A stretch of 64,000 bases of DNA from positions 5,773,001 to 5,837,000 of the forward strand of contig OU612066.1 of the NCBI GenBank assembly GCA_914767715.1, given 5' to 3'. Below the pieces are notes generated by a model. It did no database searches. It was not told the DNA's origin and was given only the letters and a program-made list of their open reading frames with translations. Below, in pieces: positions 25,401 through 33,516 of this stretch. Position 1 is the stretch's first letter. Every line of letters starts with the position of its first letter. Source of the DNA: Membranipora membranacea (taxonomy: Eukaryota > Bryozoa > Gymnolaemata > Cheilostomatida > Membraniporidae). The position numbers and the translations under genes are program-made.

Positions 25401-28400
25401 TTCAGAATTTGTTTTGGTCAGAATCAAGGTGGAGAAAACCTACCATTCTTAGTATTTTTCATATGAAGCTGGTCAGTTGTATGAGTGTATTTCGAAGTGA
25501 TCATTTGAATAAGTTCAATTTTCAGATCCGCTCTGTGTTCCAATGGAACATTTTCCATCATTTGCGCCAACGATACACAGAAATGGTATTCTGAGTATTT
25601 CTCAGCCGGTATCATCATATCCTTGATAGAGACATTGATGCTGACTTCTTGTTGAGTTTTTGGTATTTTAGCTGGAGGCCCGGATGATTGTTCCTCTACT
25701 GTGGATGTGTCATCACAAACAGCTACCTCAGACATGGCTGGACTACACCGATTATCTGTGTCCATCTCTCTATGACTTGTTGACGTTGTGCTCGAACCGT
25801 TCAGTTGTTGCTGAGCTGCTGCTGCGGCAGCCACTGCTGCTACTTGTTGTTGCTGCTGCTGTGCTTGCATTTGAGCAAGGCTGTTAGACCACATGGCCAA
25901 TAGTGGGTTTTGAGTGAATGGAGGGCCTAGTGTTCGGTTTGCTAAGAATCCTGGGTACTGAGGTGGTGTAAACAGAGGTTTGAACTGATCATTGATATCC
26001 TGGTTAGTCCAGCTTTGTTCGCTCTTTATGGTCGGTAGTTCTGTTGGGAGAGAAGAAGGGGGAGATAATATACCATTAGGAGAGCCGTCAGAATAAGGCT
26101 GTACATCCTCGTCTTCTCCATTAGTCAAGCATTCAGCTCTGCTTCCACCGTCTCTACTGTTTGATGGAAGGCGTAGATGTGTCGCTAAAAACTCCATAGA
26201 CTCGTAATGCTGCCAGTTAGATTTACTCTCTCTACCGGTAGTTTTCGCCTCCTCAATAAGCCGTCGCCTCTCCTTTACGTATTTGTCCCTCAGGTATCGC
26301 CATTTCTTCTCACATTCGGTAACTGCGTGAAAAACAGGTTTTCAATAAAGATATTGTAAAAGTAAATTGCGTACAAGTAATTTAGCAGTCTCTGCCACAT
26401 TTTAAAACCTCTTGAATCAACAGAATAATCTTTGTGATACTGCTCCATTATTTACCTAGTTAGGTAGAAGGTTTTCCAAGTTTTTTTTTTTGCATTTTGT
26501 TTTGCTCACCTGTCCTGTTTAACTTTTCTGAGATTATTTTCCATGCTTTCTCTCTCGGGACAATACCCTTAAAAGCTCGCTTATCAGCCGCATATAACAC
26601 AGGTAGCGCCTCAACCATTTCTATAAGTAGACTGATTTCTCTTGTGCTGAACAAATCTGTACTTCCTGCGCTCCAGCCAGAGCTTGCCGCGCCACCAGTC
26701 TTTGTCTCATTCATGTTTTGTTGGATCGTGTACGAAATATTTAGTAGGTGTTATTCTGTATATATGAGTATATCCTTTACGACTTGCCTAATCCAGGCAA
26801 GTCAGCCCTTACAAAACCGGATTCAATGCGACAATGACAGGGATAGCGTTCACATATCCTCTTGGCCACACTGAACTCAATTATAAACATGTTTTTGATT
26901 AATTTATCCGGCTATAATTCGCCGCACAGCGTGACAGTGGAGGATTTCTGCTGCTATGTGATGCGTGTCTGTGTGACCTATCACATCTTGCTGCTTTACG
27001 GAACTGATTCATATCGTATAGTAGGAAATCTTTGGTTTAATTTCAACTTTGTCTCGGTAAAGCAGATGAAATCCATGCTATGATTGAGATGCGTTATTTC
27101 AGAAACTACAACTAAGGCGGTGAGAGTTTGCGGTTTATTGTTTAGTTTCAATAATTCCACAGTGACCTCATCCTGGTTGGTTTGTACTTGCCTCATAGTG
27201 CGGGGACGAGGTGAACCCGCCCGTCCTAGCCTTATGACTTCCAGGTCTATTTTCAGAATAGTGATAATAGCGGACTCTGCATGCATTGATGTGTAAATAA
27301 ACTGTTGCTGTCTGCAACTGCAGTTGTGATTAATCGCATGCTGTGATTTTATCCTGACTTTAAATTATCCAATTATTTCCTATCAGCTCTGCTCAATGTT
27401 TCTCTTGCTGACTGACTGGTACCAAACTGGCTGGTAGTGTACAGGGGGTATGTCAGCAGCTATCAATGGCAGCTATGGCTGTCAAATTAGCGTTTGGTGC
27501 TGGGTGTGTACAGCAATTTCCTCACTTAATTTTGTTGTCACTCCAATTGCTGCTATTACCAGACTATATCCTCAGCTTTTGTTTTTGCCATCATTAGATT
27601 TAGAGGAATAAAAATTTTATTCTTCTAAATCTAATGACCAGTCATATTTAATATGACTGGTTATTTTGACAACAATAGATTCGATTGATTCCAAAAATAG
27701 ATTGTTAATAGAGGTTAAAGAGAGTCACTGCATACTAATGTAATCTCCTTATTATTACAATTATCATAATTGACAGGTAAACAGAAGAATCACTACTCTA
27801 CGTATCTGTGGAAATCAGCTGGGAGTAGAAGGTGCTTCATATATCTGTGAGATGCTCATGGAGAATGACTGTATCACACATCTGGTGAGAAAACGCTGTC
27901 AGCAGCAGAAAATCATAGCATCACAAAGTCGTGAAATTTGCACCAGGAATTTTCTCTGTCTATGGAAATTTTGACTAGACTGTATGTTATGTAATGCAAG
28001 ATAAAACCAAAAATATAAAATTTTGTTTTTGAAAATTGTGCTGCCAAAAATGCTGTACTGTGGACACTTATACACAGACTTGAGACATTCCTCACAGGTG
28101 GCAATGAACTTTACTTTGGTTTGAAATCCGGAACAACCTTGCAAAATATCCACTTTTTACGGAGTATTGCTGAGCGATACCATTTGGGAAAACCAACATT
28201 GCCAAGTTTTTCTTCTTTTTTTGCTTTCACTTTCTGTTGAGATTCATTTATGTGTGGCAAAGGGATGGTGGCTGACTAAGCAAAATTCGCTGCCAGTGAA
28301 CTCTTGTGACTATCAATTGATTTGTTGTCTGTCTATGAACTGAGTATAAGTGTTTACATGGGTGCAAAAAATGTTTGGTACATAAAAACATTTGAATCAC

Positions 28401-31400
28401 ACAGATAATTGGTTGTCAATGCAGTAAAAATACTCATTGACCGACGGCTGAGTCTCGCTGAGTAGTTGACCTTTGTGTGTAAACTAAACAAGAGTCTTAT
28501 CAAAGTCCTTAATACTACAAAAATGTGATAAAGAGAAACCTGATGCTTTTAGTGAAATACACTTACCTTATTTATTACATGTCTGGATTTACCCAAAGAA
28601 AAAACTCAACAAATATAAATTGTTTTCTCATACCTGCTCAACTCAATCAACCTCCTGGATTCTCGATAATATTCGTTTAATGATTGCCCAGACCTAGAAT
28701 CATGTGAAGGGGTTCAATAGCCAATTTTAGCCTCCAACTGGCTTTGCACTATATGACTCCTGCCATTTAAATCAGTGTTTCTGAACATTCAACAAGCTGC
28801 AGATGGGCGATTACCAGCAGGAAAAAAATGTTTCTATGATTAGTGACAGTTCCATTCCTCTCACATGTTTGGTATTTTTAACTTTAGGACATGGGAGACA
28901 ATAACATAAGATTTTCTGATGACATAGCCGAGATGTTACGTAACAACACGACCATCACAGACCTTAGTCTGCATGACAATAACTTCACAGACAGAGATGC
29001 AGCCATCCTAGCGCAAGTTATCGAGGTAAATTGTCTTATTGCATCTACAACATAAAATCCGCTCCTCTTATACTAAATCACGATTATACATTCTTGGACA
29101 TTTAAGACAGAGTTCAGATGAGTCATGCTATTTTTCCACGGTTTTATTCCTCATTCACCGTTATTCATAATGAGTCTTTATCCAACCAAGGAGTTGGAAT
29201 CCTTAATTTGTTCTCATGGCTCAACTAATGCATAAACACATTGCACAAGATATCAACAGCAATACACTGATATTGCTGTCATCATCATCATCATCATCAT
29301 CATCATCCCTGCTGTCATTGACTTGATGCTATTTTTCACAGAGTCACCCAAGTTTAGCAGTAGTGAATCTTAGCGCTAATAACTTTGGATCAACAGGTGG
29401 ACTCCACTTGAGCAGGATGATCTGTGAGTACCTCTGACTAGACTTGGATCTTAGAGGCCTGTTACACACATAGATATGAACATTTCACTGTAGGTGGTGT
29501 TTAATACATAATATATTGAAACCATCGCCTGCAGGCACGAGAAATTATCTTTGATAAACTCTTGTGTAGGGGGGGGGGGGGGAGGGATCGCGCTTTGCTG
29601 GTGTTAGAAATCACACTTTGGCCATTATGAAATGACCTACCTATATTGATGGGATTTACAGGGGAAATATATGAGAGTAGGTTTCTTTTCAATTCCATTT
29701 TAATTGTCTGAGTAAAATCACTATAATATGTCCGTAAAAAATCTAGGAGTTATTTTATGTCATTAGAAACGATTGACCTTGCTTGGATTGTCAGAGATAA
29801 ATCAACCTTTCACACATTGTAGCTGAGAATACAAACATCACAGATCTAAATCTGAGCTGGAATAAGATAAATGGCGAAGGTGCTGTGGCCATAGCTGAGG
29901 CTGTCCGAGATAATGTGGGTATGAAAACCATCAATCTTGAATGGAACGGGTAAGTTCACCGCTTATAGAAACTTTAACTTGATACAATAGATTTATCAAG
30001 TCATTCATTTTTTTTGTAACTGGCTTAGAACACACAATGACAGAACTAGATTAAAACTATCATAAATAAAATATGAAATGTTAGCATTATTTTGCTTCTG
30101 AAATCTGAATTATACCTTTTCTGCTGTTGTGTGTATGTCTGTTTATTAACTGCTGTATATTTAGAGTGGAATGTGAGATTTTATAGTATTGTCACATTTT
30201 TTAAAATCTAAGTCTGCAGAAACACGCCTAATGTCTGTAATGTAAGATAAACATTTCAAAAATGGAGTAAAAATTACCATCCACCTCATCCCTATCTAAA
30301 AGTATGACAGTAGGTTGACATTATGACCCTGACTATCACACATAATCCACTATTCTTATTTTAGGTTCGATCGACAATCAGGCGCAAAACTTGCAGAGGC
30401 TCTTGGACAAAATCGTACTCTCACAGAACTGAATATGTTCTCTAATCGAATAGATTCACAAGCCTTCCTCAAAATATGTGAAGCTCTAAAAGATAATGAT
30501 ATGCTTGTCACTCTCAAGGTAACAAGTAATACAACATGAACGGCGGGACACCCTCCCACCCTCCCTGATACCAGTGACCTTTTACTGATCAAATTTAGAA
30601 GTCATGCTTTCTTGAATATGAAGTTAGTACGACTAACCGATACATAGACCCGGACGGATGTGGACCTGAAAATAGACCCGGACACCAGGAGATGCATTGT
30701 TTATCCGCACTTTTACTGAACAGCTACAATAATTGTTATTCAAATCTCTCGCATCCGACATATCATAGAACTAAACTTTGCTTCACATCATCTCCTATGT
30801 TTAATTGCTCTGTACTTCTTTGATTTTTTGTATCTCAACAATATTTTCTCTGCATGTGGTAACACTGAAGTTGGTAGTTGATCATATCGTCAATTCTAGC
30901 TGTTTGTCTTTTTAGGTTGGGAAGAATTTTATCACAGAGGAGGCAGCAGAGGCAGCTTTAGAACTGTTCAAAATTTACTCTGAGCTCAAAGTGGAAACTG
31001 TAGATTTATCAGTGAGTTTTTTCACCAAAATCATGTATTTGTTGTTTGTATAATTATAATGTGGGTAACTTTGTTACTTTATGACTATAATGAGAAATTC
31101 TGCAGAATTTTCTGTTAGTCGCTTGACAACAATGAAAAGCAGCTTTTGCTAGTTTGTCTAATTTATGCGGCAACCATTTATTTTCAAAGAAATTTAATAC
31201 CGTCGTTGCGTCCAGCTTGAATTTATCCTAACTATAAACATTAAACATTATCTCTTGCATTTTAGGATCTGATATTCTCAGCAAAGCTAGCCGACAAGGT
31301 CAAAGAAGTGCAGGAGATTCATGAGAACTTCAAATTCATATACGGCTACACGGACTCTTATGGTGAGATTTATTAAGCTGCTTGTTTTGTCCTGAGGGGC

Positions 31401-32810
31401 AACTTCAACTTTGATATGGGTTTTCGCCTTTACCAACCCACTGTTCCTCTGTCATGACTTATTAGCCACACCCTTTCTTTACTTCTCAAAAAATTACGTT
31501 GGGATCAATAAATACACCGGGAGCATGAACATATTCTGAATCAATCAATTGACAGACTCCCAAATTGTACAAATACCCCAACTCCTGCGGAACAAATCTT
31601 GGACTAATCAATTGCACTATCTTACCTTCTCCTAGTGATGTGAGGAGTTAGTTTTTCACAAGAAAAGAGGAGACAACTTTGAACTTGTATGAACCTTTCT
31701 GTTTTTGATAAACTTCAGTCAGTTTCCTTCAATGATCTGTTCTCTTTCACAGGTAAGAGGAAGCTGAAGAGTTATGATGTTGTAGATGAGGCTCTGACAT
31801 TCTTCAGGCAGTACATGACTGAGAATGACATAGACTTAGTGACATTCTTCCAGGATATGGATGAGGATGGGAGTATGGCCGTCTCGTATGATGAGTTTAG
31901 AGAGGGACTCAAGGTACTTAGCTTTATATTCTTGTAGTTCGGTCGCTGACTTTGTTAATCAAGCCGAGCGCGACCTCATGCTGTTGTCTGTATTTGAGGC
32001 CTTTCATATTGGCCACTATGCTTGAACAAGTTATTTGGGACACCTTAATTGAGGGCATCATTGTTTAAGTACTCTAATTTTGCTTTGTTATTGTAAGTGG
32101 CATTACATTACAAACCATGAGATCTAATATGTGAACCAGGTAACGATTTTTATTTCGTATCATGGTATAAGTTTATGTTATTCAATTTTACCTGATTCTG
32201 TCTTAACCAATATATTTCCTTATTATTTTAGGCTGCCAAGATTCCACTAACTCCACTTCAGGTAGATCAGCTCATTGCTGCCCTGGATATGGATGGTGAC
32301 GGTGATATTGACTTTGGGTTAGTAACCATATCTGACAGAGAGTCAGTAATAAATGTGCGAACTATTTCACTACTGATTGCTTGGCTGTTGCCAAGTATTA
32401 ACAGTTTGATGTATGTAACAGCAAATGTTGTGGGCTTATAAGATTGTGCTATTATCGCTGTCATAGTGCAAGACACGCAGATTCACATACAAAAACACAT
32501 AAAATCAAGAAAATTGTATATTTACATAAGCTATGCTGTCAAAATACATTGGAAAGAAGACAACTCCTTGCAGTGTAGGGAAATGATGAATAAAAATTGA
32601 TGTATATACATCCTTTGAGCAGGGAGTTTATATCACAAACTCCCTGCTTTGAGGCAGCTTCATCAATCAACAATGCTTCACTACAGAGTTGTCAGGCAGT
32701 GTTTGCAAAGAAGACAACTTCTAACGGTATACAAAAATTCATGCAGCTTAATTGCTTCTTTTTCTGTTTGCAGTGAGCTTGTCATCGGAGCTGAGGAACA
32801 CTCTCACTAA
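4405..32810 (+). CDS. LRRC74-like leucine-rich repeat protein with EF-hands
   Basis: A 567-residue protein from coding exons 4405-4641, 5430-5534, 6863-6962, 23052-23227, 27777-27884, 28888-29025, 29342-29423, 29823-29949, 30365-30518, 30916-31011, 31266-31362, 31753-31913, 32232-32317 and 32774-32810; every junction keeps frame. Residues 1-150 are Ser/Arg-rich and charged. Then comes the LRRC74 signature (AYEKACKRYGV, a helix, GAKAIAVAF). RNase-inhibitor-type leucine-rich repeats follow to about residue 410 (ITDLSLHDNNF, LAVVNLSANNFG, ITDLNLSWNKI, LTELNMFSNRI). The C-terminus has an EF-hand pair: DMDEDGS and the canonical DMDGDGDIDFGE. LRRC74 proteins are poorly characterised, so any calcium-linked scaffold role is inference. 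The 16 kb third intron hosts five antisense genes and the fourth a sixth. The join 6962/23052 is supported by phase (G+AG) and by order of conserved segments; transcript data would settle it. Confidence 0.82.
6267..6350 (+). CDS. Possible alternative first coding exon of the LRRC74-like gene
   Basis: An ATG-initiated 28-codon stretch (MDNVHISKLDEDG..., ending RAKL) runs to a donor GTGAGA in phase 0, which would join in frame to the exon at 6863. It cannot follow the exon ending at 5534, because the only nearby acceptor (6264-6265) would put a stop in frame. It therefore fits an alternative promoter and start exon, giving a shorter N-terminus. The composition (Lys/Arg/Ser/Thr) resembles the neighbouring N-terminal exons. 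Confidence 0.4.
7183..7223. repeat. Perfect 20 bp-arm palindrome
   Basis: AGCAATGAACTCCCTCTTCC is followed by one base and its exact complement. It sits in the first part of the 16 kb LRRC74 intron, in a stretch (6963-7740) with no gene. It shares an ACTCCC/GGGAGT core with hairpins at 32618, 38093 and 53165. Confidence 0.95.
7809..9062 (-). CDS. Nested CaaX-family gene, copy 5 (170 aa, ends CCSIL)
   Basis: Coding exons in transcription order are 9062-8957, 8652-8512, 8385-8188 and 7876-7809, with GT-AG introns all in phase 1. The N-terminus MTIIVGRRQRVGIRE leads to the family hallmark DNDRAKLMYYLS. Exon 2 has LDLSNVRGLQRLMDY, an acidic EREEEAELL helix and ALNPVDLE. Exon 3 has DKCISAMPEHI, FIEVSSTETNF, GRQRKVTKIML and PSWIRDNY. 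The last exon adds only about 21 residues and ends GCCSIL, a CaaX box with Leu last (predicted geranylgeranylation) and an extra adjacent Cys. No signal peptide or membrane segment is seen, so the lipid anchor is the likely membrane attachment. It lies antisense inside the LRRC74 intron. Closest relative is copy 4; the two sit in a segmental duplication. Function unknown; I recognise no domain. Confidence 0.85.
9802..9818. repeat. Poly-G run
   Basis: A run of about 14 G between copy 5 and copy 4, followed by further G-rich sequence to about 9856. It could form a G-quadruplex on the + strand; it is also a site where assemblies slip. Confidence 0.85.
10728..10805 (-). pseudogene. Orphan, decayed last exon of the nested CaaX family
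   Basis: Read on the minus strand this stretch (ATERRRLEEASRKNSD, then stop) matches the last exon of copy 3 (ATAERRRREEAARRV..., 14716-14807), and the flanking GATTCATACAATCATCA is shared. It has lost the terminal Cys-containing CaaX codons by deletion and has no exons 1-3 of its own: the next exons upstream belong to copy 4, which has its own last exon at 10997. It is best explained as the edge of the segmental duplication that produced copy 5. Use as an alternative last exon cannot be excluded, but no gene in the right position would feed it. Confidence 0.6.
10997..12745 (-). CDS. Nested CaaX-family gene, copy 4 (182 aa, Gly-rich tail, ends CCTIL)
   Basis: Exons 12745-12640, 12346-12206, 12016-11819 and 11100-10997, all introns phase 1. 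MAAIVGRRQQIGIRETG is followed by NNDRGKLMYYLS. Exon 2 holds LDLSNERGLQRLIDY, EREEEAALLALC and ALNPIDLD. Exon 3 holds DKCISVMPEHIPG, FIELSSTETNF, GRQRRVTEIML and PSWIRDNYLEP. The last exon encodes a Gly-rich tail (QYGGGGRATGGYSGD) ending SCCTIL, a CaaX box of geranylgeranyl type with a neighbouring Cys. Exons 1-3 have the same lengths as in copy 5 (106, 141, 198), and upstream non-coding sequence is also shared, marking recent duplication. The intron after exon 2 carries a perfect 15 bp-arm palindrome (12137-12178) that copy 5 lacks. Likely a lipid-anchored cytosolic protein; role unknown. Confidence 0.86.
12137..12178. repeat. Perfect hairpin palindrome in a copy 4 intron
   Basis: Arms TTGGCCCTGATCGGC and its exact complement are separated by 12 bases that contain TCAGCTGA, itself palindromic. 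It lies 28 bp from the exon 2 donor of copy 4. The matching intron of copy 5 has no such element. Confidence 0.9.
14716..17132 (-). CDS. Nested CaaX-family gene, copy 3 (177 aa, basic tail, ends CTIS)
   Basis: Exons 17132-17030, 16522-16382, 16173-15976 and 14807-14716, introns all phase 1; the last intron is about 1.2 kb. MTLVGSRTQTGIKETG leads to NNDRARLMYYLN. Exon 2 gives LDLTGESGLNKLGDY and SLNPTELD, exon 3 DKCISVMPEGIPE, FLELSSTETNF, GQRQRVSKVML and ASWMKNNYLQP. The last exon is short and basic/helical (QEATAERRRREEAARR), like a cut-down form of the coiled coil of copies 1 and 2, and ends GCTIS, a CaaX box with Ser last (farnesyl type). The polybasic run beside the lipid site resembles the second membrane signal of small GTPases, though nothing else here is GTPase-like. 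Function unknown. Confidence 0.84.
18311..20389 (-). CDS. Nested CaaX-family gene, copy 2 (236 aa, coiled coil, ends CSIM)
   Basis: Exons 20389-20308, 19713-19570, 19114-18923 and 18603-18311, introns all phase 1. The start exon is shorter than in the other copies (82 nt): MAAASEGRNCLKNVGN then DSRAKLMFYLD, so the VGxxxTG lead is missing. Exon 2 gives NVIPSMKTDPGFTRL, DEEEERLLKYG; exon 3 KCLFEKNSHACKHGFYEM, GRQIPVHKVMTYNECWIHRY. The last exon encodes about 95 residues dominated by a Lys/Glu/Gln heptad-type coiled coil (about residues 165-232) ending GKCSIM, a CaaX box with Met last (farnesyl type). Closest to copy 1 in body and tail. Most likely a membrane-tethered oligomerising protein; that is inference from the coil and CaaX only. 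Confidence 0.85.
20870..22363 (-). CDS. Nested CaaX-family gene, copy 1 (240 aa, coiled coil, ends CSIM)
   Basis: Exons 22363-22261, 22102-21962, 21598-21407 and 21156-20870, introns all phase 1. MAVAGGRLQVGLNKTGT leads to PNDYRAKLMFYMN. Exon 2: CSVIPDMQNEPGFRRL, QDEEENLLHFC, LSPHLLD. Exon 3: DQCIFKKEGDN, FYELTAAHTRF, GQQKRVQKLMTYTHCWMHRY. The tail (residues 146-240) begins Pro/Gln-rich and becomes an Arg/Gln/Glu coiled coil (RRQQAADQRRQQ, MDQLRRDNEQMRREL), ending SKCSIM, a farnesyl-type CaaX box. Exon 1 and exon 2 lengths (103, 141) equal those of copy 3, and exon 3 (192) equals copy 2. It is the most 5' copy of the array in its own transcription direction. No known domain recognised. Confidence 0.86.
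24200..24233. repeat. Perfect loop-less palindrome in the fourth LRRC74 intron
   Basis: GACCACAGAGTAAGGAT is followed directly by its exact reverse complement, 34 bp without a spacer. It lies in intronic sequence (23228-25400) that otherwise shows no supported gene. Confidence 0.93.
25424..26714 (-). CDS. MADF-BESS transcription factor (Adf-1-like), nested antisense
   Basis: Two coding exons, 26714-26510 and 26322-25424, joined in phase 1, give 367 residues. Residues about 26-115 form a MADF (Myb/SANT-like) DNA-binding domain: SLLIEMVEALPVLYAADKRAF, EKAWKIISEKLNRT, then across the intron VTECEKKWRYLRDKYVKERRR and NWQHYESMEFL. An acidic Pro/Ser-rich linker follows, with a Gln/Ala run at residues 221-241. 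Near residues 314-345 is a BESS motif (YHFCVSLAQMMENVPLEHR ADLKIELIQMI), which in this family mediates self-association or contact with other factors. The MADF-BESS order is typical. The gene lies wholly in one LRRC74 intron, antisense to it. A donor-like site near the stop (AATG|GTAGGT, about 25442) could add a further exon and change the last residues. Confidence 0.88.
27592..27661. repeat. Two adjoining hairpins
   Basis: CATTAGATTTAGA and its complement bracket a short AT stem (27592-27636). Directly after it comes ACCAGTCATATT, one base pair step, and its complement (27637-27661). They are head-to-tail with no gap, 115 bp upstream of the LRRC74 exon at 27777. Confidence 0.9.
29281..29308. 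repeat. ATC trinucleotide repeat
   Basis: About nine ATC units in an LRRC74 intron, 33 bp before the next exon. Confidence 0.95.
29569..29583. repeat. Poly-G run in LRRC74 intron
   Basis: A homopolymer of about 14 G followed by AGGGA, like that at 9802. Confidence 0.85.
32618..32648. repeat. Hairpin with AGGGAGTTT core in last LRRC74 intron
   Basis: AGCAGGGAGTTT, a seven-base loop and the exact complement. Same core as the hairpins at 38093 and 53165. Confidence 0.92.
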
Positions 32811-33365
32811 TGAGACAATAAGAATGTACAGAGAACAACTGCAATGATGTGAGCAGATCTTAACAGCAACTATGCATAAAACAGTTCTTTTAACACATAA
32901 AGCTTTCTACATGTCCTCAAAATCTCGGCCTTTTCCTATTAACGGATTAAGTACCTAAACTTTGTATGATTTTTTTAATTTGCTGTGATAAAAAGGTGCC
33001 AAAATTTTATAATCTTTGAGGATATCTCTATTTATATGCTTGCCATTTTCTGTGTCTTATTAAGAAAGATTTTTGTTTGTATACATTTTATTAGCTATAA
33101 AAAAGGAAGATTTTGGATTCGATGATGCATTATCAAAATATAAAATTACCCCATAAATAGAAAAATTGTGAGCTAAAAATATATCTCATATCATGGCTTG
33201 CCCTGTACTCCGAAAAAAGAGCCCAACAAGTTTGTCATGTCTATGAGAGAAGGAAGAGGTGTAAATATATCAGATAACAGATTGTTAGAGTGTGAGAGAG
33301 GAGTATGAAATGAACGCATATATTGTATGAGACGATGTAGCATAATGGCTTGATACAAAAGTGGA

Positions 33366-33371
33366 AATAAA
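33366..33371 (+). terminator. Candidate poly(A) signal of the LRRC74-like gene
   Basis: AATAAA about 555 bp after the stop at 32810 and about 150 bp before the convergent gene ends. The stretch 32811-33516 is otherwise AT-rich 3' UTR without a coding frame. Confidence 0.5.
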
Positions 33372-33516
33372 TTGGAAAATCGTAGTGTGTCAATGCAACA
33401 AATATGAGAACTTGATCATTGGATAGTATATCATAACCATTATATAGACAAAGTCGTAATATACATATTAAATATTTTAAGGATATGTTTTCTATGACAT
33501 GGAGATAATTTTATGA

